From: Candidatus Eiseniibacteriota bacterium
GTDB taxonomy: Bacteria > Eisenbacteria > RBG-16-71-46 > SZUA-252
NCBI GenBank assembly: GCA_005893165.1
Contig: VBOR01000075.1
Span: forward strand, 1 to 47,283
Direction of reading: 5' to 3'
Length of the DNA: 47,283 nucleotides
Shown here: piece after piece, positions 25,183 through 39,369 of the stretch
Layout of the letters: each line of letters begins with the position of its first letter
Position numbering within the stretch: position 1 is the stretch's first letter
Notes under the pieces: generated by a model
Database searches by the model: none
Told to the model about the DNA's origin: nothing
What the model saw: only the letters and a program-made list of their open reading frames with translations
Translations under genes and position numbers: made by a program

Positions 25183-25791
25183 CTAGCCCCTCGGGGCTTC
25201 GGATCGAAGCCGCTCGATCTCTTCCCACACTTCATCCGCGCGCCGGAGCAGGACCGCGCGCGAGCCGCCGTTCAAGATGCGCCAGGTCCGCCGCGCGCCG
25301 CGCACCGGCGGGAGCCTCTGCCCCTCGATCCTGAGCCGCGCCTCGGCCTCCGGAAATCCGCGAGCCGCCTCGAGCCGCGCCAACCGTATCTCGACGGGGG
25401 CCTCGACGATCACGACTCCGTCCAGCTCCTCCGCGAGGTTCCAGGCACCGAGGAGCGCGGCATCCAGCACCACCACGTCCTCTCCGCGCGTACTCTCGAG
25501 CGCCTCCCGAACGCGCCGCTCGAGGAGCGGCTGGACCAGCGCGTTCAGCCGCTCGAGCTCGGAGGCGTCTCCGAAGACGATCCTTCCCAGCGCGCGCCGG
25601 TCCACGCTTCCGTCCGCCGAGAGGACCGACGGCCCGAAGGCCGCTCCGATCCCGCGGCGCACCTCGGGATCCGCCAGCACCTCCCACCCCAGCGCGTCCC
25701 CCTCGACGATCCGCGCGCCGAGCTCCTCGAAGCGCCGCGCGACTTCGGTCTTGCCCGAGGCCATGAGGCCGGTCACTCCGATGCGGAGCAT
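25183..25791 (-). CDS. coaE: Dephospho-CoA kinase
   Basis: Phosphorylates the ribose 3'-OH of dephospho-CoA, the last step of coenzyme A synthesis. The 202 residues match the family. The P-loop GVTGLMASGKTEVA is at residues 5-18, followed by VEGDALGWEVL, which corresponds to the DAD/D-x-h motif with Asp as catalytic base, and a VVLDAALL strand (usually DIPLL). The EGQRLPPVRGARR region corresponds to the Q-x-x-R lid. The ATG at 25791 is 14 nt after the polA stop. prfB follows 23 nt later. The usual D-x-D and LL-[FY]-E motifs are somewhat divergent but the context polA-coaE supports the call. Confidence 0.88.
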   Translation of the reverse strand: MLRIGVTGLMASGKTEVARRFEELGARIVEGDALGWEVLADPEVRRGIGAAFGPSVLSADGSVDRRALGRIVFGDASELERLNALVQPLLERRVREALESTRGEDVVVLDAALLGAWNLAEELDGVVIVEAPVEIRLARLEAARGFPEAEARLRIEGQRLPPVRGARRTWRILNGGSRAVLLRRADEVWEEIERLRSEAPRG

Positions 25792-25805
25792 CGCGACAAT
25801 CTAAC

Positions 25806-28598
25806 TCAACCGTGCGCGTCGGCCCAGGTCTTCCCGTGCCCGACGTGCACCTCGAGGGGGACCTTGAGCGGGATCGCCCGTTCCATCACCTCCGTGACCA
25901 GCTTCCGGAGGGTCTCGAATTCCGCTTCGGTCGTCTCGAAGAGAAGCTCGTCATGTACCTGTAAAATCATTCTCGATTTCATCTCGGGGCGCTCGCGCAG
26001 GAGGGCGTCGATCCGGACCATGGCCACCTTGATCAGGTCGGCCGCCGAGCCCTGGATGGGCATGTTGACGGCCACGCGCTCGGCCTCCGCCCGCCGCGCT
26101 CCGTCTTCGTGGAGCGCCGGCAAGGGCCACCGCCTCCCCAGGATGGTCTGGGCGTAGCCCCGCTTCCTCGCGAGCTCGAGCATCGAGTCGAGGTACGTCG
26201 CCACGCCGGACAGCGTGCGCCGGTATTCCTCGATGAAGGCCGCCGCCAGCGGCCGCGAGAGGTCGAGCTCGCGCGCGAGCCGCACCGGGCCCATGCCGTA
26301 GAGCACGCCGAAGTTCACGATCTTGGCCTGCGCGCGCTGCGCCGGGGTCACCTCGGCGGGCGGAACCCCGAAGAGCTTCGCCGCGGTGGTGCGATGCACG
26401 TCCTCCCCGGTGCGGAACGCTTCGGCGAGCACGGGATCGCCGGAGAGGTGCGCCATGAGCCGGAGCTCGATCTGGGAATAGTCGAACGAAACGAGGATCC
26501 CTCCCTCCTCCGGGATGAACGCCTTCCGGATCGCGCGCCCCTCCTCGGAACGGATGGGGATGTTCTGGAGATTGGGCTCGCTCGCGCTCAGGCGGCCGGT
26601 CGAGGCCCCGATCTGATGGAAGGTCGCGTGGACGCGCCCCGTGTCGGCGCGCACGAATCTCGGGAGCGCGTCGAGGTAGGTGCTCTTCAGCTTCTGGTAC
26701 TGGCGATGCTCGAGCAGGAGCTTCGGGAGCGGATGGAGCGCGGCCAGGCTCTCGAGCACCTCCACGTCGGTCGAGTAGCCGTCCTTGGTCCGCCTCCCTC
26801 TCGGTAACTTGAGCCGGTCGAAGAGGATCTCCGCCACCTGGCGGGGCGAGTTCACGTTGAAGGGCACCCCCGCCGCCGCCTCGATCTCTCCCTCGAGCCG
26901 CGCGCACTGCTCCCCCATCGCCCGGGACATGGCGTTCAGGGCGGGCACGTCCACCTTCACGCCCGCTTCCTCCATGCGAACCAGCACGCCGAGGAGCCGC
27001 ATCTCCACGTCGCGGTAGAGCGGAAGAAGCTCCGAGCGGTCCAGCTCCCGCAAGAGAATCGGCGTGAGCCTGAGGCACACGTCCGAATCCTCGCAGCAGT
27101 ACTCCGCGATCCGGTCGATCGGGACCGCGGCCATCGACACCTGGTCGCGACCGATTCCGATCAGGGACTGGGTGGGGATCTTCTCCACCCCCAGGTGTGT
27201 CCGGGCCAGATAGTCGATGTTCTTCGGCTGGTCCGGATCGATCAGATACGCCGCGAGCATCGTGTCCATGAGGATGTCGTGCACCGGGATGCCGAAGCGG
27301 TGGAGCACGTGCCAGTCGAACTTGGCGTTCTGAGCGACGCGCCTCTTGGAGGGATCGGCGAAGAAGGGCCGGAGCGCTTTCCGGACAAGCTCCCCGTCCA
27401 GGTTTCCGCCCTCCTTGTGTCCGACCGGGATGTAGTACGCGCGACCCGGCGCGGGCGCGATGGAGATCCCGACGAGACCCGCCTCCATGGGATTGAATCG
27501 CGTGGTCTCGGTGTCGAACCCCACGGAATCGTGCGCATCGCGAAGCTCCCGCGCGAGCGCCTCCAGCGCTTCGGGAGTGCGCACCACGTGGTAGTCGCCG
27601 AGCGGCGGGCGCTCGGGGCGCACCGCCGCGGCAGCCGGAGCGCGCGGCTCCTCGGGCGCCAGGAATTCCGGAAAGAGCTCCGTCGGCTGCTGGGCCTCCA
27701 GCTCCGCCGCGAATCGCTTTCGCAAGCCGCGGAACTCCAGCTCGTCCAGGAGCTGGATCAGCTCGGGGAGATCGGCCGGCGTGCGCTCGAGCTCCTGCCA
27801 GCGGAAGTCGAGCGGAAGATCGGTCCGCACCGTGACGAGCTTCCGGGAGAGGCGCGCCTTCCCCTCGTTCTCGCGGATCTTTTCCCGCAGCGCCGGCTTC
27901 GCCACGCAGTCCACCGACTTGTAGAGCCCGTCCAGCGAGCCGTAGGTCGCGATCAGCTCCGCCGCGGTCTTCTCCCCCACGCCCGGCACGCCGGGGACGT
28001 TGTCGACGGAGTCCCCCATGAGCGCGAGCAGGTCGATCATCTGCTCGGGATCCACGCCGAAGCGCGTGCGCACGGCCGCCCGGTCGATCGTCTCCACCGG
28101 GCCGCCGCGACCGGCGGGCGAAAGGAGCCGGATCTTCTCCGAGACGATCTGATAGAAATCCTTGTCTCCGGTCAGGATCCAGACGTCCACCCCGGCGCGC
28201 GCGGCATCCACCGCGAGCGTGCCCAGGATGTCGTCCGCTTCCACGCCGTCCTGCTCCACGATGGGAATGCCCAGCACGCGCAGGAGCCCCCGGATGATCG
28301 GGACCTGCCGGCTGAGATCGTCGGGCATGGGAGGACGGTTCGCCTTGTAGTCCTTGTATTCGCGGTGGCGGAAGGTGGGAGCCTTGGTGTCGAAGACCAC
28401 CCCCACGAGATCGGGCTGGCGCTCGTCCAGGAGCGGAACCAGCGTGTTCAGGAACGCGAAGGCCGCGCTCGTGATCTCCCCCTTCGAGTTCCGGAGCGGA
28501 TTCCTTGCGAAGGCGAAGTGGGACCGGTAGAGGAGCGCCGATCCGTCCACGAGGAGGATCTGTTTAGCGGCGACGCTTCCGGGTGCCGTAGAGGCCAT
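25806..28598 (-). CDS. polA: DNA polymerase I
   Basis: Fills gaps and removes RNA primers in replication and repair. The 930-residue protein has all three domains. The 5' nuclease (residues ~15-300) shows LLVDGSALLYRSHFAF, FDTKAPTFRHREYKDYKANRP and ILTGDKDFYQIVS. The 3'-5' exonuclease (~345-520) has FDTETTRF, QNAKFDWHVL and YCCEDSDVCL, so the proofreading acidic residues are all present. The polymerase (~540-930) has motif A DYSQIELRLMAHLSGD, motif B KIVNFGVLYGMG and motif C QVHDELLFE. The ATG at 28598 overlaps the nadD 3' end by 35 nt; no nearer start precedes ILLVDGS. The gene appears intact. Confidence 0.97.
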   Translation of the reverse strand: MASTAPGSVAAKQILLVDGSALLYRSHFAFARNPLRNSKGEITSAAFAFLNTLVPLLDERQPDLVGVVFDTKAPTFRHREYKDYKANRPPMPDDLSRQVPIIRGLLRVLGIPIVEQDGVEADDILGTLAVDAARAGVDVWILTGDKDFYQIVSEKIRLLSPAGRGGPVETIDRAAVRTRFGVDPEQMIDLLALMGDSVDNVPGVPGVGEKTAAELIATYGSLDGLYKSVDCVAKPALREKIRENEGKARLSRKLVTVRTDLPLDFRWQELERTPADLPELIQLLDELEFRGLRKRFAAELEAQQPTELFPEFLAPEEPRAPAAAAVRPERPPLGDYHVVRTPEALEALARELRDAHDSVGFDTETTRFNPMEAGLVGISIAPAPGRAYYIPVGHKEGGNLDGELVRKALRPFFADPSKRRVAQNAKFDWHVLHRFGIPVHDILMDTMLAAYLIDPDQPKNIDYLARTHLGVEKIPTQSLIGIGRDQVSMAAVPIDRIAEYCCEDSDVCLRLTPILLRELDRSELLPLYRDVEMRLLGVLVRMEEAGVKVDVPALNAMSRAMGEQCARLEGEIEAAAGVPFNVNSPRQVAEILFDRLKLPRGRRTKDGYSTDVEVLESLAALHPLPKLLLEHRQYQKLKSTYLDALPRFVRADTGRVHATFHQIGASTGRLSASEPNLQNIPIRSEEGRAIRKAFIPEEGGILVSFDYSQIELRLMAHLSGDPVLAEAFRTGEDVHRTTAAKLFGVPPAEVTPAQRAQAKIVNFGVLYGMGPVRLARELDLSRPLAAAFIEEYRRTLSGVATYLDSMLELARKRGYAQTILGRRWPLPALHEDGARRAEAERVAVNMPIQGSAADLIKVAMVRIDALLRERPEMKSRMILQVHDELLFETTEAEFETLRKLVTEVMERAIPLKVPLEVHVGHGKTWADAHG

Positions 28599-29003
28599 GA
28601 CGGGTCACGTAACTCAGAACGAGATCGGGGGTCCAGTAACGGACCGGCAGCCCGCGCTTCAGACGCCGGCGAATCTCAGATGAGGATATCCCGATGCGCG
28701 GCGGCTTCACATAGACGACACGCCTCCGGATCGCGGCGGGGAGCGACGCCAGATCCCCCTCCCCGCGCGGAACCACGACGAGCCGCGCCAATTTCAGGAT
28801 CCGCTCCGGCATCCGCCAGCGCGTGAATTCCTCCAGGCTGTCCTGGCCCATGAGAAAGTACAGCTCGCCTCGGATCGAGCGCCGCAGCGTCCGACGAAGA
28901 GCATCCGGTCGAGCCCGAGCCGCGCGACCGCTTCCTGCGCCATGATGAGGTGCCCGTGGTGGACCGGATCGAAGGTCCCGCCGAAGACCCCGATGCGGCT
29001 CAT
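28564..29003 (-). CDS. nadD: Nicotinate-nucleotide adenylyltransferase, internally interrupted
   Basis: Adenylates nicotinate mononucleotide in NAD synthesis. The ATG at 29003 overlaps the bamD stop (ATGA). The N-terminus [16 protein letters not shown] carries the HxGH nucleotidyltransferase motif. After GLDRMLFV the frame breaks near 28888-28894 and resumes in another frame as [22 protein letters not shown]. The C-terminus has [11 protein letters not shown] (the ISSTxIR motif) and YVTRHGLYG. Relatives have about 48 residues between these blocks, including the PPHK substrate loop and the SYT motif; all of this is missing. Both halves are otherwise typical, so this is one gene with a lost internal segment rather than two genes. 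Confidence 0.88.
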
Positions 29004-29761
29004 CCCGGGGACTTGGAGGTCTGGACTCCGCGCAGGCGCTCGTCGGGTTTTCCCTTGGGCTCCTGCCCCGTCCGGGCGGGAGGGTTCTTCTTCTCCGCCT
29101 CGATCGACTCCGTGCGGCCTCGCCGCGCCGCCACTTCGCGAAGCAGCCGTGTCGCCTCCGCGACCCACTTGGAATCGGGATACTCGTGGAGGAGGCGCTT
29201 CAGGTAGAACTCCGAGGCCGTGTACTTGCTGAGCTTCCGGTAGAGGCGGCCGCTCAGGAGGAGCTTCTCCGCCAGCCGGTCGCGCAGGGCCTGGATTCTC
29301 GCCTTGGCCTCCCCCACGCGCGCGTGGCTGGGGTACTGCTCCACGAACTGGTTGTAGCGGGTGAGCGCGCGCTCGGTCTCCGTCTGGTCCAGCGGGGCGG
29401 GATGGCTCTGTAAATCATCACACCGCGCCAATTCCAGCAATGCGTCGGCCTGAAGGGGCGAGGTCGGGAAGTCCCGGAGCAGCCGGTCGAACTGGGCGGA
29501 GGCCAGCGCGTATTCCTTTTCTTGTAAATAGCAGCGGCCGAGATAGTAGAGCGCGTCGTCGGTCAGGTCGGTGCCCGGGTACTGCTCAACGTAGGCCTTG
29601 AAGTCGGGGATCGCATCCAGATAGTTCCCGCGATCGTACTCCGTCTTCGCCGCGCGGAAGTCCGGGGTTCCCTCGCGTCTTCCTTCCTTGAGGGTTCCTC
29701 CGCATCCCGCCCACGAGAGGAGCGAAAGGGCGAAGAGCAGAATTGCCGCCCACCGCGTCAT
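29000..29761 (-). CDS. bamD: Outer membrane assembly lipoprotein BamD
   Basis: Component of the BAM complex that inserts outer-membrane proteins. The ATG at 29761 overlaps the preceding TPR gene by 4 nt. The 253-residue product has a lipoprotein signal with lipobox SWAGC (Cys20). TPR-like helices follow, typical of Yfi[44 protein letters not shown], then [15 protein letters not shown] and [15 protein letters not shown]. The last 35 residues are charged and probably disordered. BamD implies a diderm envelope, in line with the barrels and TonB receptor in this window. It sits with nadD and polA in one overlapping gene run. Confidence 0.88.
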   Translation of the reverse strand: MTRWAAILLFALSLLSWAGCGGTLKEGRREGTPDFRAAKTEYDRGNYLDAIPDFKAYVEQYPGTDLTDDALYYLGRCYLQEKEYALASAQFDRLLRDFPTSPLQADALLELARCDDLQSHPAPLDQTETERALTRYNQFVEQYPSHARVGEAKARIQALRDRLAEKLLLSGRLYRKLSKYTASEFYLKRLLHEYPDSKWVAEATRLLREVAARRGRTESIEAEKKNPPARTGQEPKGKPDERLRGVQTSKSPG

Positions 29762-30483
29762 CGGGCCCGGGATTCCTCGGTGGAGGCTTCCCGCTCCATC
29801 ATGTCGAGATATGCGCGGGCGCGGATGTTCTCGGGCTCGAGCGCGAGACATTTCTCCCACTCCTCGCGGGCGCGCGTCTTCCGCCCCGAGCGCAGGAGCA
29901 CGACCCCCAGCGTGACCCGGGCCGCGACGTAGCGGGGGTTCTGCGCCAGCGCCTCCTCCAGCTCCGTCTCCGCGTCCTGGTACAGGCCCATCTCGCAGTA
30001 CGTCGCGCCGAGCTTGTTCTTGATGTCGAGATACTGCGGGGAGAGCTTCAGCGCCTTCCGGTATTCCTGGGACGCGTCCACCAGCACGCCGACGTTGCGG
30101 TACGTGTCCCCCAGCATCATGTGGGACTCGGCGAGATAGGAGCGCACCTCGGCCGAGAGGTTCTCCTGCTCGTGGTCGCGGAGCCGCTCCACGTTGAACT
30201 CGCGAAGGGCGTCCTCGTACTGCCCCATCTCGTTCAGCACGATCGCGAGGTTGAGCCGCGCCTCCACGTAGTTCGGATTGAGCTCCAGCGCGCGCCGGAA
30301 CTCCTCGGCCGCGTGCCGGCGGTCGCCATTCATGCTGAGCGCCAGGCCGAGCTGGTTGTGGAGATCGGGGAAATTCGGGTTGAGCCGCACCGCTTCCAGC
30401 AATTCGCGAATGGCATCCTGGTAGAACCCGCGCTCGAAGTAGTCCCTTCCGAGCAGCATGTGCCGTTTGGCCGCGATGCTCAT
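29758..30483 (-). CDS. TPR-repeat protein, cytoplasmic
   Basis: A 241-residue protein built almost wholly of tetratricopeptide repeats, expected to mediate protein-protein contacts; partner unknown. At least six repeats are seen, for example ERGFYQDAIRELLEAVRLNP, NLAIVLNEMGQYEDALREF, YRNVGVLVDASQEYRKALKLSP, and YCEMGLYQDAETELEEALAQNP. No signal peptide is present. The ATG at 30483 has a GGAAGGGG purine run directly upstream. The stop overlaps the bamD start, and the envelope protein gene lies 41 nt upstream, so it may serve envelope biogenesis (inference from context). Confidence 0.88.
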   Translation of the reverse strand: MSIAAKRHMLLGRDYFERGFYQDAIRELLEAVRLNPNFPDLHNQLGLALSMNGDRRHAAEEFRRALELNPNYVEARLNLAIVLNEMGQYEDALREFNVERLRDHEQENLSAEVRSYLAESHMMLGDTYRNVGVLVDASQEYRKALKLSPQYLDIKNKLGATYCEMGLYQDAETELEEALAQNPRYVAARVTLGVVLLRSGRKTRAREEWEKCLALEPENIRARAYLDMMEREASTEESRAR

Positions 30484-30524
30484 CCCCTTCCCCCTTCCGC
30501 CTCGTTTCGACCCGCCCGGCGCAT

Positions 30525-31205
30525 CTAGTTCCGGTTCGAATAGAAGAGAACGACGAGCCCGGTGACGACGCCGATCACGATCAACGGCTCGAGAAGGCGC
30601 GGCCCTCCGCCGGAGCGAGGAATGCCCGGATTGAGGGCGCCCGAGCCGCTCTGCGCGTACGAGAGGTCCCCTCTCCGGACCTCGTCCATGCTCGAGGCGG
30701 AGGCGGACTTCGCCCAGAGCACCTGGCGCGTGCTGAGGTCCACGAGACTCGCGCCGACCCGCATGGAGGCGAGCCTCTGGTAACCGCGGATGCCCACCGG
30801 GAATTTCCGGAGCGCGCGCACGTAGGAAACGCCTGCGCTTCGGACGACGAGGTTCAGCTGGACGTCCGTGGAGTCGCCGCGCGGTGCCGCGATCTCCTCC
30901 TCCCCCATGCCGAGGTCCGCCCTCGCGCGCGAGGGCATGAGGCGCACCTCGGCGCCTCCGCGCCGCAGCTGCTCCACGACCCGCTGCTCGAGAAATCCCA
31001 GCGTGTCCCCGGGAACGGGGGTCGCGATGCGCACCGCGCGTCCGGGGGGCAGGACCGCGCCCTGGAGGAGGTCCGTGGCGACCATGCCGGCCACGGAATC
31101 GAGCACCGCGCCGTGGGTCTTGGGGAGCACGTTCACCGCTCCCGCGCGGGACAGAGGGAGCGCCAGGAGCGCGGCCGCCAGGAGCGCGGCCCGTCGGGCG
31201 CTCAC
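30525..31205 (-). CDS. Exported protein of unknown function with C-terminal hydrophobic anchor
   Basis: I do not recognise a family with confidence. The 226-residue product has a signal peptide (ALLAAALLALPLSRAGA) and no lipobox. The central domain has alternating strands and helices: DLLQGAVLPPGRAVRIATP, EQRVVEQLRRGGAEVRLM, LNLVVRSAGVSYVRA, then SMRVGASLVDLSTRQVLWAKSA. This recalls CsgG/FlgO-type periplasmic domains, in which a cell-surface lipoprotein senses or assembles partners, but the match is weak. The C-terminus has one membrane segment (PLIVIGVVTGLVVLFY) followed by SNRN. The GTG start at 31205 overlaps the rimO stop by 4 nt. Confidence 0.65.
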   Translation of the reverse strand: MSARRAALLAAALLALPLSRAGAVNVLPKTHGAVLDSVAGMVATDLLQGAVLPPGRAVRIATPVPGDTLGFLEQRVVEQLRRGGAEVRLMPSRARADLGMGEEEIAAPRGDSTDVQLNLVVRSAGVSYVRALRKFPVGIRGYQRLASMRVGASLVDLSTRQVLWAKSASASSMDEVRRGDLSYAQSGSGALNPGIPRSGGGPRLLEPLIVIGVVTGLVVLFYSNRN

Positions 31206-32640
31206 GCGGCCACCTCTCCATCCAGGTCGTACTCCCTGGCGCGCACAATGCGGACCCGCACCCATGCTCCCGCTTCCGGCGCCGGGGCGCCGTCCGCCGC
31301 GCGCACGTAGGTCACGCCGTCCACCTCGTACCCCTGCTGCTCGACGCGTCCGACGCTCACACCGGGGCGGCCGGCCACGGGCCCGTCGACGAGCACCGGA
31401 ACGGTGCGCCCGACCCAGCGCCCCCACACCGAGGTCGCGACCTTCTTCTGCGCGGTCATGAGCGCCTGCCGGCGCGAGAGCTTCAGCCGTTCGGGGATCT
31501 GCTCCTTCATCCGCCCCGCGGGCGTGCCGTCCTCCCGCGAATAGGCGAAGCATCCCACGTGGTCCAGCTCCGCCCCGCGCACGTAGCCCAGCAGCTCCGT
31601 AAAATCCTCCTCGGTCTCCCCGGGGAATCCCACGATGAAGTGGGTGCGGATCGCCACGCCCGGAATGCGGCTCCGGAGCGTCTCGATCAGCCGCTCCATG
31701 TCCGCCCGCCGGACCTCGCGCCGCATGCGGCGAAGCATCGAGTCGGTGACGTGCTGGAGCGGAATGTCGACATACTTGCAAATCTTGACTTCCTCTTCAA
31801 ACACCTGGATCAGCGCTTCGCTCCAGGTCTTGGGGTGGGTGTAGTGCACCCGGACCCATTCGATCCCCTGGATCCGGACCAGCTCGCGCAGGAGCTCGGG
31901 CAGCCGGGCCTCTCCGTAGAGGTCGGCCCCGTAGGACGTGGAGTCCTGCGCGATGAGGAGGAGCTCCCGCGTTCCCCCCTCGGCCAGCCGCCGGGCCTCC
32001 GCCACCACCGATTCCAGGGGCCGGCTGCGGAGATCCCCCCGGAGCGCGGGGATGATGCAGAAGGTGCACCGGAAATCGCAGCCGTCCGCGATCCTGAGAT
32101 ACGCCACGTGGCGCGGCGTGGAGACGGCGCGGTGCGACGCCAGGTCCACGGCCGTCCCCGGAGGTCCGACTTCGAGGATTCGGGACGAAGGGGAGCGGAG
32201 CACGCGATTCATCACGCGCACGATCGCGTCCACCTGCCCGGTGCCGACCACCGCGTCCACTTCCGGGATCTCGTTCAGGAGATCCGCCTGGTAGCGCTGG
32301 GCCAGGCATCCCGCGACCACGATCCCCCGCAGCTTCCCTTCCCGCTTCAGGGCGGCCATCTCGAGGATCCGGTCGATCGACTCGCGCTGCGAGGGTCCGA
32401 TGAAGGCGCACGTGTTCACGAGCGCGACGTCGGCGGCGGCCGGATCGGAGGTCATGGTGAAGGTTCCCTTCGCCAGGAGCCCCGCCATGATCTCCGAATC
32501 CACCAGGTTCTTCGCGCAGCCGAGCGTCACGAGCGCCACGCGCGCGGTCGGCCCGTGTGATTCGGTCTGATGCGGTAGGTCAGCGGGGCCACGGGAGACA
32601 CCGTTCCCCCTCTCACCTCCGGCCAGCCGGACGGGGCCGA

Positions 32641-32644
<4 letters not shown>
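31202..32644 (-). CDS. rimO: Ribosomal protein uS12 methylthiotransferase RimO
   Basis: Radical-SAM enzyme that adds a methylthio group to an Asp of ribosomal protein uS12. The N-terminal UPF0004 domain has its three cluster cysteines in LGCAKNLVDSE, VNTCAFI and VAGCLAQRY. The radical SAM CxxxCxxC is ADGCDFRCTFCIIP, followed by QDSTSYG and HFIVGFPGETEEDF. A C-terminal TRAM domain (TVPVLVDGP, WVRVRIVRAREYDL) is present. The GTG at 32644 overlaps the ftsK stop (GTGA) and gives 480 residues with a roughly 30-residue non-conserved leader; a later GTG in front of ALVTLGC is an alternative start. Preferred over MiaB because of the FRCTFCIIP block and length. Confidence 0.93.
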
Positions 32645-37285
<4,641 letters not shown>

Positions 37286-37289
<4 letters not shown>

Positions 37290-38269
37290 GAGTACTCCAC
37301 CTCGGATGAGTCGCCCACGTTTAAGCGCTGGTACGCGCCGCGCACCACCGCGTTCTCCCCAACCACCGAACCTTCCAGCAAGATATCCCTGACGTTCGCG
37401 CCTTCGTTCAGGATCGAATTCCGCACCACGGCCTGGCGTACCTGCGTGCGGGGGCCGATCGAGACGTGCGGACCAATGACGGCTGCTGAAACATCCGCGG
37501 TGGGATCCATCGCCACGGGAGGCAATACCACGACCCCCTCGCGGGTTACGGGGGCCGCGAGCTGGTCCAGCAGAGCCCGATTGGTTTCAAGAAGGGTTTC
37601 GGTTTTGCCACAATCATACCAGCCTTTGACCGGGAACGGGCGGAGTTCCTCACCCCCCTCGATCAGGAGCCCAAGTGCGTCCGTGAGCTGGATTTCGCCG
37701 CGGGTGAGGCGCCCTTCCCGGACCAGGCGGTCCAGGCAATCGAAGAGAAGCGGCCCCTTCGCGATGTAGTAGAGCCCGACGATCGCGAGCTTGGAGACCG
37801 GCTTGGCCGGCTTCTCCACCACCTGCACGATCTTCCCGTCGCGCACCAGCGCGACCCCGAAGCGGCGGGGATCGTCGACCTCGCGCACGCCCACCCGCGA
37901 CCCGTCCTGGATCAGGGCCTCCAGATCCGCCTGCACGATCGTGTCCCCGAGGATGATGAGGAGAGGCGATTTGCCCGCGGCATGCCTCGCCTGCGCCACC
38001 GCGTGCCCCAGCCCCTTGGGCTCCTCCTGCACCACGCACTCGATTCGAAGATCCTTCCGCGAGGAGGCGTAGTCCCGGATGCGCTCCCCCAGCGCTCCTG
38101 GGGCGATCACGAGGATCACCTTCTCCGGGGATACGGGCACGATCTGATCCAGGATGTGGGCCAGGATGGTCTTCCCCGCAACGAGGAGAAGCGCCTTGGG
38201 GGTCGTGTGCGTGTGGGGCCGGAGCCGGGTGCCGGCACCCGCCACCGGCACGATGGCGACCGGCTTCAC
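37286..38269 (-). CDS. Sugar-1-phosphate nucleotidyltransferase with left-handed beta-helix tail
   Basis: Activates a sugar-1-phosphate with an NTP to make a sugar nucleotide; the exact sugar and base are uncertain. The 327-residue product has the nucleotide-binding motif [26 protein letters not shown] at its start (G-x-G-T-R-x-x-P), [10 protein letters not shown] with the metal Asp, VVEKPAKP and [11 protein letters not shown]-terminal set of hexapeptide-like repeats ([20 protein letters not shown]) forms a beta-helix, as in long RmlA-type and GlmU-like enzymes. The GTG at 38269 overlaps the PGI/PMI stop (GTGA). With PGI/PMI and the phosphomannomutase it probably supplies precursors for surface glycans (inference). 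Confidence 0.88.
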
Positions 38270-39369
38270 TTCTGGAGCGCCCGCTTGAGCGCCGTGACTC
38301 CCGGAAGCGCGCTCGGATCCGCGCCGTTCAGGAGCGCCAGGTAATAGCTCACGAAATCCCCGAGCGAGACGCCCGCGAGAATCCGCGACATCGGATCGTC
38401 CCCTTCCAGCATCACGGTCTCCACGTGCAGGTTCCGTTTCTTGAGGTACCCGGTGAGCCAGTCGAACCGCCGGGCGACCCGCGGATGATCCTCCGGGTCG
38501 CGGAGCAGCACGGCCGCGATCCGGCCGATCACCGCCCCCGGATTCACGAAACCGTCCACCTCGTTGTGGTTCATTTCGGGAAGGGACGAAACCCAGGCCA
38601 GGTGCTTCGAATTCTCGTTGAACTGTCCCTTCCAGCGCCAGGCGACGGGCTCGAGCGTCCGGTGATTCGCGACCAGCATGATGGGGTGTCCGGTCAGGCG
38701 TATCGCGATTCGTTTCGCCGGGTTGCGGGACTGTAACACACCGGGGAGGAGGGCGGTAGCGGCCTTCTCCTCCACCGCTTTCGCCGCCTCCTCCAGGCGC
38801 CGGTCCGCGTCCCACAGCACCCCCAGATGGTGGGCGATGTGGGCCAGCGCTCCAAAGCTGTAGCCCAGAGCGGCCCGGGGTGGCAATCCGCCCGGCAGGA
38901 GCGCGACCGGCAGCCCCTCCTTCCGGGCCTGGGCCGCGAGGGTTCCTCCGGACGCCAGCACCGCCGCGCGGCAGCCGATCCGCTTCAGGGAACGAAACGC
39001 GTTCAGGGTCTCCTCCGTCTCTCCCGAGTAGGAGGAGAAGAGGAGGAAGTCCTCGGGCGCGATCCAGGCGGGCGGGTCGTAGTGGCGCACCACGTGCACC
39101 GGGACGACGCCCTCGCGGTCGGCGAGAACGCGGAGCAGGTCTCCGGCGATGGCGGAGCCCCCCATGCCCGCCAGGACGAACGCGCGGGGACGGGTGGGAT
39201 CGATGCCGCGCACGGCGGAATCGGCGATCGCGGCCCCGGCGCGAAGCTGTTCCGGGAATCCCGCGATCTTGGCCGCCATGTCCTCGGGATCGATTCGCGC
39301 GCGGCGGGCGGCGGAATCGAGCACTCCGCTCCGGGATCGCGCCGCTCCGCCCTTTCCTTTCGGGGTCAT
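38266..39369 (-). CDS. Bifunctional phosphoglucose/phosphomannose isomerase
   Basis: Interconverts glucose-6-, fructose-6- and mannose-6-phosphate. The 367-residue protein matches the short archaeal/bacterial PGI/PMI type with SIS domains: FVLAGMGGSAIAGDLLRVL, then LFSSYSGETEETLNAF (the sugar-phosphate loop), ALGYSFGALAHI, the catalytic EMNHNEVDGF near residue 265, and a C-terminal second SIS domain. It is unlike the long E. coli-type Pgi. The ATG at 39369 overlaps the ptsI stop (ATGA), and the stop overlaps the nucleotidyltransferase start. In the PTS-linked context it would route imported hexose phosphates to glycolysis and to sugar nucleotides (inference). Confidence 0.9.
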   Translation of the reverse strand: MTPKGKGGAARSRSGVLDSAARRARIDPEDMAAKIAGFPEQLRAGAAIADSAVRGIDPTRPRAFVLAGMGGSAIAGDLLRVLADREGVVPVHVVRHYDPPAWIAPEDFLLFSSYSGETEETLNAFRSLKRIGCRAAVLASGGTLAAQARKEGLPVALLPGGLPPRAALGYSFGALAHIAHHLGVLWDADRRLEEAAKAVEEKAATALLPGVLQSRNPAKRIAIRLTGHPIMLVANHRTLEPVAWRWKGQFNENSKHLAWVSSLPEMNHNEVDGFVNPGAVIGRIAAVLLRDPEDHPRVARRFDWLTGYLKKRNLHVETVMLEGDDPMSRILAGVSLGDFVSYYLALLNGADPSALPGVTALKRALQK

